Assembly (NCBI GenBank): GCA_938036345.1
Contig: CALHPJ010000013.1
Span: 123,993-187,992, forward strand
Reading direction: 5' to 3'
From: an uncultured Thermofilaceae archaeon
GTDB taxonomy: Archaea; Thermoproteota; Thermoprotei; Thermofilales; Thermofilaceae
Length of the DNA: 64,000 bases
Position numbers and translations under genes: made by a program. The notes below the pieces were generated by a model, which searched no databases, had not been told where the DNA came from, and saw only the letters and a program-made list of their open reading frames with translations. This document shows positions 52,104-61,290 of the stretch, piece after piece (positions within the stretch are counted from its first letter, which is position 1; the number at the start of each line of letters is the position of its first letter).

Positions 52104-52655
52104 TCAAAAACCTACGTACTTTCCTCTTGGAGCACCGCATATCGGGCATCTCTCAGGCGGTTCTTCGCCAACGTACGTGTGGCCACATGTAGAGCAAATC
52201 CAAACTTTACCTGTAAGAGGCCAATCTTGCTTGCTGTCAACGTAAATCTTCGCTTCCCTATAGAGCTGGGCATGAATTTTCTCAGCCTCCAGAGCCCACC
52301 TGAAGCTGCGCTCCGCCCCCCTTTCCCTTTGAAAACTAGCCACCTCGATATAAGCTGGATACATTTCGTTCACCTCGTACTCCTCCCCTCTGATGGCCAG
52401 TTCTAGGTTCTTCGATGTAGTCCCAGGTCCGGCGGGCGTTCCTGCAGATGCTTTAAAGTCAGCATTGTACTCGCCCAAGTTTCCGTAGTGGTTTCTGGCG
52501 TGGACGAACTCCGCGTAAGCAACAGCTTTAAAGAGGCGGGCCACATTGGAGAATCCTTCCCTTTCAGCGATATCTGCAAAGATCAGGTACCTCAGATGCG
52601 CCATTGATTCTCCAGCAAAAGCGCTTAAAACCAAATCTAAGGTTACTGATCTCAT
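52104..52655 (-). CDS. rbr: Rubrerythrin
   Basis: Diiron peroxidase of 183 residues. The N-terminal four-helix domain has AGESMAHLRYLIFADIAEREG, AEFVHARNHYG and AIRGEEYEVNEMYPAYIEVA, EAEKIHAQLYREA, giving the Glu/His ligands; the C-terminal rubredoxin-like domain has CSTCGHTY and CPICG. It detoxifies hydrogen peroxide in anaerobes. It precedes the encapsulin gene in the same orientation with a 106-bp gap, and has its own RBS GAGGT and AT-rich box. Co-regulation with the shell protein is plausible; no clear cargo-loading peptide is seen at its C terminus. Confidence 0.95.
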   Translation of the reverse strand: MRSVTLDLVLSAFAGESMAHLRYLIFADIAEREGFSNVARLFKAVAYAEFVHARNHYGNLGEYNADFKASAGTPAGPGTTSKNLELAIRGEEYEVNEMYPAYIEVASFQRERGAERSFRWALEAEKIHAQLYREAKIYVDSKQDWPLTGKVWICSTCGHTYVGEEPPERCPICGAPRGKYVGF

Positions 52656-52796
52656 TTTAAAATACCTCTGGAATATGAATTATTAAAGCTTTCTCAACTC
52701 GGTCCTATCAAACACTAACGCTGATGCATCGCAGCGGCGTACCTAGTCTGCCGTGCGGCTTTCCCTTTCGGGATTTGTTTAGCGAGCACGCTAAAG

Positions 52797-52805
52797 CTTT
52801 AATAT
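52797..52805 (+). promoter_or_regulatory. TATA box that fixes the arsenate reductase-like start at 52829
   Basis: CTTTAATAT lies about 28 bp before the GTG at 52829. Upstream in-frame codons (to 52724) would be outside the transcript. Confidence 0.5.
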
Positions 52806-52828
52806 CAGCCTCGAGAGAGGCACCCGCT

Positions 52829-53305
52829 GTGCATTCGAGTAAACTGAGAACCGAAAAAATAGTCCTTTTTGTTTGCACGGAAAACAGATTCAGGAGCCAG
52901 ATCGCCGAGGCGTACTTCAACGCGATGGCACCCGCTGGTTGGGTTGCAGTCAGCGCGGGCAGCAGGCCGGCCCAAGAGGTGCATCCGAACGCGGTACTTC
53001 TCATGCTTGAGGAGGGCATAGATATCTCAGGCAAGAAGCCGAAACCGCTCACACCCGAGATGCAGAGGGGCGCGGATATTGGCATAATCGTATGCGGGGA
53101 GTCGGAATCTGGGACGTGCCCTGTCCTCTACACCAGGTATGTGGAGCATTGGGAGGTCCCGGATCCCGCCCGCATGAGCCTAGACGATGCTAGGAAAGTG
53201 CGCGACGAGATCAAGCAGAGAGTAGCCGATCTAGTCGAGCGGATTAAGAGGGGGGAGGTCCCGCCGCAGGGAGGGCAGCGCGTGGGCTTGCACCCTAAAG
53301 GGTAA
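52829..53305 (+). CDS. arsC: Thioredoxin-type arsenate reductase (LMW-phosphatase fold)
   Basis: A 158-residue cytoplasmic enzyme. IVLFVCTENRFRSQIAEAYF has the CX5R-S loop of the low-molecular-weight phosphatase fold, and IIVCGESESGTCPVL provides the resolving cysteine pair seen in thioredoxin-dependent ArsC (C, seven residues, C). EHWEVPDPARMSLDDARKVRDEI is the general-acid Asp region. It reduces arsenate to arsenite in the family; protein-tyrosine phosphatase activity is an alternative. GTG 52829 is selected by the TATA box. Precedes the YHS gene, each with its own promoter. Confidence 0.88.
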   Translation: MHSSKLRTEKIVLFVCTENRFRSQIAEAYFNAMAPAGWVAVSAGSRPAQEVHPNAVLLMLEEGIDISGKKPKPLTPEMQRGADIGIIVCGESESGTCPVLYTRYVEHWEVPDPARMSLDDARKVRDEIKQRVADLVERIKRGEVPPQGGQRVGLHPKG

Positions 53306-53338
53306 AATATATATTACTATGTCATATCTACTGTTGCT

Positions 53339-53527
53339 ATGCCTGAGGTGATGGACCCCGTCTGTGGGATGGTTATCGATAAAGAAAAGGCGAAGTACAA
53401 AATTGTATATAAGGGTAGAATTTACTACTTTTGCAGTCTCCGATGCAAGGAAGCCTTTGAGCGTCGCCCTGAAAGCTACCTAAGTAGCGGACCGGAGGGC
53501 ATGTCCACGGGTACGATGGAGCTATGA
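53339..53527 (+). CDS. YHS-domain protein
   Basis: A 62-residue protein. MDPVCGMVIDKEKA followed by YYFCSLRCKEAFERRPESYL is the YHS domain, which is common at the N terminus or beside copper P-type ATPases, and whose Cys residues may bind metal. ATG leaderless behind AAAATATATATTA (53304-53316). The stop overlaps the ATPase gene by 4 bp (ATGA), so coupling to copper transport is likely. Confidence 0.9.
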   Translation: MPEVMDPVCGMVIDKEKAKYKIVYKGRIYYFCSLRCKEAFERRPESYLSSGPEGMSTGTMEL

Positions 53528-55908
53528 AGACTGAGGAGAGAGTAAGGATTATCGGAGTCGACTGCCCTACCTGCATCCTATCTATAGAAAGAGAGTTGCG
53601 AAAGCTCGGCGTAGAGATGGAAGCCGACCCAGCTTCGGGTTACGCTGTAGTAAGGTACGAAGCTCCCTCAGCTACGCTTCGGGATGTGGCCAGGGCTGTG
53701 AGGGAGGCGGGTTACGATTTAGAAAAGAAGTCATTTACGGTTTCGGCGGAGGTGAGCGAGGAGGAGGTACCCCGCTTTGAAGCGAGCGTAGCAAAGTTGA
53801 AGGGGATTATAGAGTGCAGGTACTCACCAGTTACGGAGGTCGCTAGGATAGTTTACAATCCTTACTCAACATCGGAGGAGGAGATCCTTAGAGCGATCAC
53901 CGCGCTTGGCTTCAGCGTAGGGCGTGTAAACGAAGAAGCGAGGAAGCCTCCGGGCGAAGAGGGAGGAGGGCCCCTTCTCTCTTTCGTACTCGGCCTTCTA
54001 GCTGTGGTTTACCATTCGGCCGAGATGCTCGGCCTCGTACCGCACGTAGACGTAACGCTCTACGCCTTACTTGCAACCGCGGTTCTTCTGCTCAACGCAA
54101 AGCTTGTTTACAGGGGCTTTATGTCCCTCGCTCGATTATCACCAACTATGGAATCGTTGGTTGCTCTCTCTTCCTTTACGGCTTATGTTTTCAGCCTTTA
54201 CCTGATGGCTGCGTCGACCGGGTACACGACCTTTTTCGAGGCGACGGCCGGAGTTCTAGGTTTCGTTTCAGCTGGTAAATACCTGGAGGGCAGGCTTAAA
54301 GCTCAGGCCTTCGAAGCACTGAGCGAGGCTGCTGAACTGCAAAGGGGGACCGTGAGGGTCGTTAACAGGGATGGTTCCTTGAGGGAGAAGGACGTCGAAG
54401 AGGTTAGCGTCGGTGATATCGTGGAGGTTAAAGCTGGTGAGAGGATTCTGGTAGACGGCGTAGTCGTGGAGGGGTGGGGTTACGTAGATGAATCCTCTTT
54501 TACGGGAGAGCCAACACCCAGTTTCAAAACTGCGGAAAGGAGGGACCCGGTGCTTGCCGGCACGGTTTTAACCAGCGGCTTCCTAAGAATCACTGCAACC
54601 AGGGTTGGGAGAGAGACAAGCCTCGCGTATATCCTGGAGACCGTTCGAGAGGCACAATTCCGGAAGCCCCAGTTCCAGCGACTCGCCGACAGAATTACCG
54701 GCTATATGACTTGGGCGGTGATAGCGCTAAGTGCTGCCACGTTCGCTTACTGGCTGCTCGCCGGGGCAGGGGTTGAGCTCGCCGCGATGTTCGCTGCTTC
54801 GGTGCTCGCAGTAGCCTGCCCCTGCCCCCTCGGGATCGCTGTCCCCATAGTAGTTGCTGTTGCCTCAACGATAGCCACCAGGTTCGGAGTGCTCATTCGC
54901 GGCGGCGAGGTTTTTGAGAAAATCCTTAACGTAGACACTGTGCTTTTCGATAAGACTGGTACTCTCACGGTTGGTTCACCTGAAGTGCAGGCTGTATACA
55001 CCTTTAACGGATTTGAAGGAAGTGAGGTTTTGAAACTCGCTGGCTCGGCTGAAAAGAGGAGCGAGCACCCCCTCGCCAGGGCTGTGCTAAACCGTTGCGC
55101 CGAAGCTGGAATTGATCTTGTCGACCCCACCGACTACGACCATCTACCAGGTATGGGAGTATTGGCCACAGTGGATGGAGCGGCGGTGGCCGTGGGCTCC
55201 CGGAAACTAATGGAGGAGCTAGGAGTGGAGCTGTCCGCCAGCGTAGTGGAACTCGTGGAGAAGCTGAAGAGCAGCGGGTCCAGTACCATATTCGTGGCCG
55301 TGAACGGCCAGGTAGCCGGGCTTCTGGAAGTATACGACAAAGTTAAGGACGAGGCCCCCGAGGTTGTGGCGTACTTCAAGGGCGAAAAGCTGGCTACGGC
55401 ATTGGCAACAGGTGACAACACGTGGTCCGCCCAAAGAGTTGCCAGAGAGCTCGGAATAGACAACGTGTTTGCCGAACTACGACCGGAGGACAAAGCCGAG
55501 CTGGTGAAACAGTTGCAAAGCGAGGGGCGGAAGATTTTATTCGTAGGGGACGGGATTAACGATGCCGCTGCCATAAGTCGAGCGTTCCTCGGAGCGGCCG
55601 TCGGGAAAGGGGCTGACATAGCAAAGGAGGCTGGTGACGTCGTAGTCACTGGTCCGAGCCTGACGAGCTTGGTTTACCTGCGCGAACTGAGCAAGGCTGT
55701 GAAAAGGAAAGCGCTCGAAAACATCGCCTGGGCTTTTACCTACAATTTCTCGCTTGTACCAATCGCCATGGGTGCGCTTTACGGGACTTACAATTTCGTC
55801 CTAAAGCCCGAAGTGGCGGCGCTTGCGATGGTGCTCAGCGACATTGCTGTTGTAGTGAACGCCATCAGCCTTCGACGCTGGAGACCGCAGAAAAACCGTG
55901 GACGTTAG
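53524..55908 (+). CDS. copA: Copper-type P1B-ATPase (CPx)
   Basis: Membrane transport ATPase of 794 residues. N terminus: heavy-metal-associated domain with CPTC (near residue 17), then a second HMA-like domain lacking the CxxC (about 78-145). Eight membrane segments; CPCPLGIAV in helix 6 (near 433) replaces the common CPCALG; LFDKTGTLTVG (near 475), HPL in the EKRSEHPLARA motif, and GDGINDAAAISRA (near 675) are the phosphorylation and hinge signatures. Most likely exports copper or silver. Translationally coupled to the YHS gene. Confidence 0.93.
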   Translation: MKTEERVRIIGVDCPTCILSIERELRKLGVEMEADPASGYAVVRYEAPSATLRDVARAVREAGYDLEKKSFTVSAEVSEEEVPRFEASVAKLKGIIECRYSPVTEVARIVYNPYSTSEEEILRAITALGFSVGRVNEEARKPPGEEGGGPLLSFVLGLLAVVYHSAEMLGLVPHVDVTLYALLATAVLLLNAKLVYRGFMSLARLSPTMESLVALSSFTAYVFSLYLMAASTGYTTFFEATAGVLGFVSAGKYLEGRLKAQAFEALSEAAELQRGTVRVVNRDGSLREKDVEEVSVGDIVEVKAGERILVDGVVVEGWGYVDESSFTGEPTPSFKTAERRDPVLAGTVLTSGFLRITATRVGRETSLAYILETVREAQFRKPQFQRLADRITGYMTWAVIALSAATFAYWLLAGAGVELAAMFAASVLAVACPCPLGIAVPIVVAVASTIATRFGVLIRGGEVFEKILNVDTVLFDKTGTLTVGSPEVQAVYTFNGFEGSEVLKLAGSAEKRSEHPLARAVLNRCAEAGIDLVDPTDYDHLPGMGVLATVDGAAVAVGSRKLMEELGVELSASVVELVEKLKSSGSSTIFVAVNGQVAGLLEVYDKVKDEAPEVVAYFKGEKLATALATGDNTWSAQRVARELGIDNVFAELRPEDKAELVKQLQSEGRKILFVGDGINDAAAISRAFLGAAVGKGADIAKEAGDVVVTGPSLTSLVYLRELSKAVKRKALENIAWAFTYNFSLVPIAMGALYGTYNFVLKPEVAALAMVLSDIAVVVNAISLRRWRPQKNRGR

Positions 55909-55957
55909 GGGCCGCTAGCTGAAACTAAATACTTTTCCGGCGGCATCTCTCAAGCGG

Positions 55958-56437
55958 GTGAATGCCTTGGAGGTAACCGTGCGGTTCGCAAGCCCGAGGG
56001 ATTTAGCCGATGTTGCGAAGATATTTGAAAACTCGTTCTCGGGAGGGTACAGGTACTGGAGCCTAAGGCTCTTAAGAGTCCTAGATGTGCTGGTAGCCAC
56101 TGTCAGCGATAAGGTCGTGGGTGCAGCTGAGATATACACCACCAATGTAGAGGGGTACGGAGATGTAGGAGTGATAGGTTTCATAGCCGTGAAGAGGGAA
56201 TACAGGCGGAAGGGAGTGGGGCGGAAACTTGTCTTAGAGGCAGAGAGGGTCTTCCGGGCAATGGGTTGCAGGTTTTCGGCCGCTAGCACCAGGGAGGGGA
56301 ACACGGCCTCCGTCAGGCTCTTTGCCAGCCTCGGCTACGCCCTATACAAGAGGGGGGACAAGGTTTTTGAGGAGTTAGAGGCTCCCCTTTACGCCTACGA
56401 GGATGACGTGATCATGTTGAAGGCTCTGAGCAGCTAA
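55958..56437 (+). CDS. GNAT-family N-acetyltransferase
   Basis: A 159-residue cytoplasmic enzyme of the RimI/GNAT fold. VIGFIAVKREYRRKGVGRKLVLEAERVF contains the V-x-x-x-R-R-K-G-V-G-R motif A for acetyl-CoA; AASTREGNTASVRLFASLGYALYKRGDKVFEELEA is the C-terminal strand-helix region. Substrate may be a protein N terminus or a small amine. The GTG at 55958 follows ACTAAATACT (about 55923-55932) by about 30 bp. Lies 49 bp after copA. Confidence 0.85.
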   Translation: MNALEVTVRFASPRDLADVAKIFENSFSGGYRYWSLRLLRVLDVLVATVSDKVVGAAEIYTTNVEGYGDVGVIGFIAVKREYRRKGVGRKLVLEAERVFRAMGCRFSAASTREGNTASVRLFASLGYALYKRGDKVFEELEAPLYAYEDDVIMLKALSS

Positions 56438-56623
56438 CCGCCGGCCTGCACTGTTCCGCGAAATGGGAGGTGCACTGGATTTTGCGCCCCTCTAGACACC
56501 TTCACAGCAGAGTTAGCAGCCGGTCGAAGTTGCCGGTAGCCGGTTAGGTTGACCTATCGGCAGCCTAGCCCGGGTAAGGGGTGAAACGACACATTAAATA
56601 GAGCGTACTCCCATCGCAACCCG

Positions 56624-58750
56624 ATGGGAACTTTCAGAATCTGGGTTAACGGGACTCAGGTCGTTATCGAGCGCGAGGGTTTTCTCCTGGCTTTCGAGCC
56701 AAGGCTCGCGGTGAGCGGGAAGCTTGCTAAACCGCTCTCTCTGAAGGAGGCTGAGAACGGTATCCTAGCGGAGTATGAGGGGGGTTCCGGCTCTATCCGC
56801 TTCACGGAGTGGGGGCTTAACACGCTCATTGCCGAGCTGGAGACCGAGGGATTAAGCGGGGATGGCGTCCTAGCTGATCTGAAGTCGCGCCTCCAGGGCT
56901 TTAAGGATCTGCTGCTCTTCCACTACACGTACGACCCTGATAAGTACTTCGGCGAGGCCGAGGAGCCCTATCCCTACCCCCAGCTTCGGGAGGCCGGCGA
57001 TTTAGAGATAAGTGCGTGGAGCTTTCCGATCCATAGGAAAGACTATAGGGGGCTCCCGAGGAACCTGAAGGTCTCGCAGCTGCTGGCGGAAGGCGAGAAG
57101 GCATACGCCTACCTGCTTCCGATCTCCAACGCGGGGGCCCGTGGCCATATCACGTCCTTCGATGGTGACTCATTCAGCATAGTGCTGAACAAGGGGGTAC
57201 AGGGGAGCTGGAGCAAGGCATACGCGTTCGCGCTGAGCGTCTCGCCCAACCCCTACGAAGCTGTTGAGAGCTCCTACGAGGCATCCTTAGCGGCTGTTGG
57301 TAGAGCAGGCCAGCTTAGGAAGAACAAAACCCTACCCGAGGTTTTCCGCGTCCTGGGTTGGTGCTCGTGGAACGCGTGCTGGCGCGAACCCACTGCTGAT
57401 AAAGTGCTGTCGGCATACAAATCCCTTCTGGAATCTGGCATTAAACCGGGTTTTGTTCTCATCGACGACGGCTGGCAAGACGAGGAGGGTGTTGGCTGGC
57501 CGGGGTTCAGAATACGCGGGCTGGAGCCGAACCCGAACAAGTTCCCAGCTGGCTTCGCAAGCGTCGTGAGACGACTAAAGGACATGGGTGCGCGGTATGT
57601 CGGGCTGTGGCACACCCTTAACGTGCACTGGGGCGGCGTTGCCAGGGAGAGCGAGTTCGCCCGAGCCTTCGCCGATTGCTTGATGGAGATCAACGGCTAC
57701 ATCGTACCCAATCCGGCGAAGTCGTTCGACCTCTTCAGGAGGTGGTACGCTAGGCTGAGAGAGGCCGGATTCGACTTCGTGAAGGTGGATAACCAGATGT
57801 TCATCAGCTACGCCTACCTGGGCCGCCTGGCCATCGAGGCGGCGGCACGGGAACTGCATGAGGGGTTGGAGGCGGCGGCCTACCTCAACTCCCTCGAGGT
57901 CCTCAACTGCATGGCCCAGCAGCCCGAAAACACCTTTAACTGGATTAGGTCGACCGTGTCGAGGAACTGCATCGACTATATCGTACCCCACAGGAAGTCG
58001 AGGGATAAGCTGCACCTCTACTTCAACGCCTACAACGCGCTGTTCATGTCGCAGGTGGTGTGGCCCGACTGGGATATGTTCCAGAGCCACGACCCCTGGG
58101 CCCTGCAGCAGGCCGTTGCGCGCGCCGTCAGCGGCGGCCCCGTCTACGTAACCGACGAACCCGGGAAAACCGTGGCCGACTTAATAAAGCCCCTAGCCTT
58201 CAGCGACGGCTCCCTGCCGCTTCCTGACCACCCCGCGCTCCCAACGAAGGACGTTCTGATGCGCGACCCCTACAACGAGCCCGTACCCCTGAAGATCTTC
58301 ACCAGGGTTACCGTGGACGGCGTGGGAGTCTACGGAGTAGTTGCGGCCTTCAACATCAACCGGGACGACGCTCCGGTGAAGGGCAGCGTAGCGCCGCCGG
58401 ACGCTCTGCTGCCGGAGGGGAAGTACCTGATCTACGAGTACTTCACCGAAAATGTGAGCGAGGAACCGGTGCACTACGAGCTCGAGCCGATGGGCGTGAA
58501 GCTATTCATAATCGCGCCTCGCGGCCCCTGGCTGACACCGCTGGGGTTGAGGGATGTCTACGTAATGCCGCGCGGGATTGTCCACGCCCCAGTATTCGGG
58601 AAAGAGGCCGTGATTGAGTTAAGGGAAAAGGGTTTACTGGTGGCTAAAGCTGACACCGAAGTGGAGGTCGAGGGCGGCGAAATCCTCGAGGCAAAGCCTC
58701 TGCTTAAAGTAAAGTGCCTCGAGAGGGTAGTTCGCATCCGCGCCCGCTAG
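56624..58750 (+). CDS. GH36-like alpha-galactosidase / raffinose synthase family glycosidase
   Basis: A 708-residue cytoplasmic glycosidase. The N-terminal third is beta-sandwich-like; the (beta/alpha)8 barrel has VLGWCSWNACWREPT, FVLIDDGWQDEEGVGWPGF (near residue 285), LWHTLNVHWGGV, and DFVKVDNQMFI with the nucleophile Asp; YIVPHRKSRDKLHLYFNAYN, WPDWDMFQSHDP (acid/base Asp region) follow. Archaeal members (such as GalS from Sulfolobus) are alpha-galactosidases; plant relatives make raffinose. Leaderless ATG behind CATTAAATAG (56589-56598). Could feed galactose to GalT (inference). Confidence 0.9.
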   Translation: MGTFRIWVNGTQVVIEREGFLLAFEPRLAVSGKLAKPLSLKEAENGILAEYEGGSGSIRFTEWGLNTLIAELETEGLSGDGVLADLKSRLQGFKDLLLFHYTYDPDKYFGEAEEPYPYPQLREAGDLEISAWSFPIHRKDYRGLPRNLKVSQLLAEGEKAYAYLLPISNAGARGHITSFDGDSFSIVLNKGVQGSWSKAYAFALSVSPNPYEAVESSYEASLAAVGRAGQLRKNKTLPEVFRVLGWCSWNACWREPTADKVLSAYKSLLESGIKPGFVLIDDGWQDEEGVGWPGFRIRGLEPNPNKFPAGFASVVRRLKDMGARYVGLWHTLNVHWGGVARESEFARAFADCLMEINGYIVPNPAKSFDLFRRWYARLREAGFDFVKVDNQMFISYAYLGRLAIEAAARELHEGLEAAAYLNSLEVLNCMAQQPENTFNWIRSTVSRNCIDYIVPHRKSRDKLHLYFNAYNALFMSQVVWPDWDMFQSHDPWALQQAVARAVSGGPVYVTDEPGKTVADLIKPLAFSDGSLPLPDHPALPTKDVLMRDPYNEPVPLKIFTRVTVDGVGVYGVVAAFNINRDDAPVKGSVAPPDALLPEGKYLIYEYFTENVSEEPVHYELEPMGVKLFIIAPRGPWLTPLGLRDVYVMPRGIVHAPVFGKEAVIELREKGLLVAKADTEVEVEGGEILEAKPLLKVKCLERVVRIRAR

Positions 58751-58994
58751 CATCCGGCCTCTCTCGCCGGAAAATTTTTCAAAAGCGCGTTTTTCTCTTT
58801 TCTCTTCAGCTGTAACGAGTTCGAAACGTGTAGGGAGGGGTTGCCAGGATACGCGGCAGGACTGCACCGCTGCCCCTTGGTTTGGACCCGGAATCCCGAT
58901 AGGGCGGATGCTTGCTCAGCGGCTGGCGTTGAGCCAGGCTAGCCGGTGCTGGATAAGCTGAGCGCTCGCTCTCCAGGGGGTGCGCACAGACCCT
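58751..58994. other. 244-bp gap between convergent glycosidase genes
   Basis: CCGG-containing hairpin (CCGGCCTCTCTCGCCGG, 58755-58771) followed by A/T-rich AAAATTTTTC close after the GH36 stop might end that transcript. The rest is GC-rich and without recognisable ORF or RNA. Confidence 0.35.
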
Positions 58995-61142
58995 TCAGGG
59001 ATTGGTACCGCCCCCGCAGAGCTCTCTGAAACCCAGCTTGAACGCCGGGGATTCCCTCGCTAGTTTGAAGTTCCTACCGCTAGCGTCGACGAACATGGGA
59101 TCAGCCACTAGGGAAAGCGTGTCATAACCCATCCTCTGCCACTCCTCCAGCTTGTACACTCTACCCGTGCGCTGCTCTAAGCAAACGGTTAGTTTTCCGG
59201 TTAAATCCCATAGCAGATTGCCATCGCTTACCACGTTGCGTGTAGTGAAGTCCTGCGCGTAGCCGCCCAGGAAAACGGGCGAGCCATTAGAGAGGACTAT
59301 GTTCCTCTCGAAAACGAACGCCAGCTGCCCCGGCTCGCCCCTGCTCAGCACCACGTTGGCTTCCCGCCCAAACACGAATACGTTGTCCCTCACGGTGTTG
59401 CACCGGCCGTAGTGCTGGTGGAAGCCCCCGTGCGTTGTATCGTAGACCGTGTTGCCCTCGACCACGATGTAACTGCTGCCCTCGTCCAGGTAGATCCCCC
59501 AGCCGCCGTACTGGTACGCCTGCACGTTATAGATCGTGTTGCAGCGGATTACCGTACCCGGTTGCACGCCCAGCGTGTAGATGCCCCCCATGTCGCTGAG
59601 CAGCCCCTTGCCGATATCGTGGATGCGGTTGCCCTCGATGACGTTGCAGCTAGCGAAGCTCTCCCCGTAGCCCCAAGTCCAACCCACCGATATGCCGGTG
59701 TAGTAGAGGTCGTGGATCCAGTTGCCGAGCACGCGGACAAGCCTCGCCTGCCCCACCCAAACGCCGACGGCGCTGTGGAAGACTTTCCCGCAGTCGTGGA
59801 TATGGTTGCCGACAATGTCGACTAACTCCGTCCGCTCCCACTCGTGCTTCGGCACTTGCTGCATCCCCACTTTAATGCCGCCAGCGCCAAGGTCGTATAG
59901 CTCGCAGCGCTTCACTCCCACCCCTCTGCATCCATGGCCCACCTCTATTGCGTATCCCCCGACACCGCGGACCGTGCAGTCCTCGATCACCACATTGCGC
60001 GCCCCCTCCAAGTGTATCGCGGCCGGTACGTTGACTGCAGCTTGGGGCGATAGTGTGTGGACCCAATCCGCGCACTCGAAGGTCAACCCCCTTAGAACAA
60101 TGTTCTCGACGAACTCCCCCCGCTCCGGGTCGCCCTTGATCTCTAGGAGCCTCCACAGCAACTTGGGTGCAACCACCGAGCTCGTCTCCGGCTCCTCGCC
60201 CGGTTTCGGAAGGTAGAATAGCTCGCCGCTCGACCTGCTCAGGTACCACTCGCCCGGCTCGGTAAGCGCCTCGAAGGCGTTCTCGATGTAGTACCTGGGG
60301 TACTCTTCCGCAAATCCATCCCTGACGGCGAAAACCGTTTTAGAGGCTAGCTTCACCGTCCTCCTCTCGAGGTTGATCTCCGCTATCGGTATCCTTTCTT
60401 CAATCCAGAAGTGTAGGATAACGGCTTCTAAGTCGCGCGGGTTGCTCAAGGCCCCCACATCGCTGTCGCTGAACACAAACTCGTCAGCCCCCTCGAAGAG
60501 CTGCAGCTCCGAGAGCCTCCTACCGCTGTACGCGGGCACCCCGGCAATCCTGAAGAAGCCCTCCTTCGGCAGCCTGGCCCTAGGTCTGCGCTCGCCGTTC
60601 ACGAAAAGTTGCCTGAAGACCCACTCCCCCCTAGCCACTTCGGGTAGCCTCGCTACCCACGCGGTTCTCCCGCCGACGCTGGCGGCGCTGAAGCCGGATA
60701 TGCTCCTGCCACCGCTGATAACCGGCTTCTCGCCCGGGTAAGCCTGCCACACCACTGGGCACTCCTTGCAACCCGAGTCCTCCGGCGTGAAAACCAGCGG
60801 GGATTCCAGGTAGTAGGTACCACCCCTGACCAGCACCCTCGCGGGGCCTCTTCCCGCCTTTCTCAACTCCCTCAGCCGATCCCTCGCCGCGGCCAGAGAG
60901 GCCAGGGGCCCGTCACTGCCGTCTGGCAAGGGATCCGGGTATAGCCCAGACCAGGAGTCGGAGCCCTGCTGCGACACGTAGAGTGTGACCGGCTCGCCGT
61001 CGCACCTGCACTCGGCGGTCCAACCAGCTACTCGCCGGGAAGCCATATAGTTAGTGAAGGCTATGTAGCAGTATAAGAGGGTTATCGCTACGCCCGCTAA
61101 CAGTGCCGCTCCGAGTTTGCGGTACCTTGTGGCAGCGACCAC
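58995..61142 (-). CDS. Membrane-anchored right-handed beta-helix glycosidase (GH141-like)
   Basis: A 715-residue extracellular enzyme. One hydrophobic anchor at about residues 10-30, then TLYVSQQGSDSWSGLYPDP, and GPLASLAAARDRLREL, VLVRGGTYYLESPLVF, PVISGGRSISGF, the N-terminal pattern of GH141-type and related beta-helix proteins. From about residue 345 the chain consists of short strand repeats with IEGNRIHDIG, VEGNTVYDTT, typical of a parallel beta-helix. Members act as alpha-L-fucosidase or xylanase-type enzymes; it could supply fucose to the GH29/uptake genes (inference). It is convergent with GH36 and its 3' end is 245 bp from it. Confidence 0.78.
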   Translation of the reverse strand: MVAATRYRKLGAALLAGVAITLLYCYIAFTNYMASRRVAGWTAECRCDGEPVTLYVSQQGSDSWSGLYPDPLPDGSDGPLASLAAARDRLRELRKAGRGPARVLVRGGTYYLESPLVFTPEDSGCKECPVVWQAYPGEKPVISGGRSISGFSAASVGGRTAWVARLPEVARGEWVFRQLFVNGERRPRARLPKEGFFRIAGVPAYSGRRLSELQLFEGADEFVFSDSDVGALSNPRDLEAVILHFWIEERIPIAEINLERRTVKLASKTVFAVRDGFAEEYPRYYIENAFEALTEPGEWYLSRSSGELFYLPKPGEEPETSSVVAPKLLWRLLEIKGDPERGEFVENIVLRGLTFECADWVHTLSPQAAVNVPAAIHLEGARNVVIEDCTVRGVGGYAIEVGHGCRGVGVKRCELYDLGAGGIKVGMQQVPKHEWERTELVDIVGNHIHDCGKVFHSAVGVWVGQARLVRVLGNWIHDLYYTGISVGWTWGYGESFASCNVIEGNRIHDIGKGLLSDMGGIYTLGVQPGTVIRCNTIYNVQAYQYGGWGIYLDEGSSYIVVEGNTVYDTTHGGFHQHYGRCNTVRDNVFVFGREANVVLSRGEPGQLAFVFERNIVLSNGSPVFLGGYAQDFTTRNVVSDGNLLWDLTGKLTVCLEQRTGRVYKLEEWQRMGYDTLSLVADPMFVDASGRNFKLARESPAFKLGFRELCGGGTNP

Positions 61143-61259
61143 GTCAGCGTTCTTACCCTTTAGGTCCTTAAATCGGTGGCGGGTTCCCCCACTGAACTTG
61201 CGCGTAGAGAAAGCGGCGGGGGGTTCGATGCAGCGTTAGCCGGGTGGTAAACTCGGAGC

Positions 61260-61290
61260 CCGAGGCATCGACCTCGGCGCGCGGAAGCGC
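61260..61290. repeat. Two adjacent short stem-loops before the 61336 gene
   Basis: CCGAGG-CATCGA-CCTCGG (61260-61277) is followed by GCGC-GCGGAA-GCGC (61277-61290), 15 bp before the TATA-like GTTATAAC (61305-61312). Together they could be an operator or a transcript end from the other side. An initial tRNA-like impression was rejected. Confidence 0.3.

Noticed and set aside
53339..53527. YHS gene as an N-terminal fragment of a frameshifted copA
   Set aside because: It has its own promoter and complete domain and overlaps copA cleanly by 4 bp (ATGA), typical of coupled genes.
55134..55649. Minus-strand 171-residue ORF inside copA
   Set aside because: Fully within the conserved P-type ATPase domain, with Ser/Thr-rich shadow composition.
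59412..60216. Plus-strand ORFs inside the beta-helix gene
   Set aside because: Complement of a repetitive beta-helix coding region; no plausible domain or promoter.
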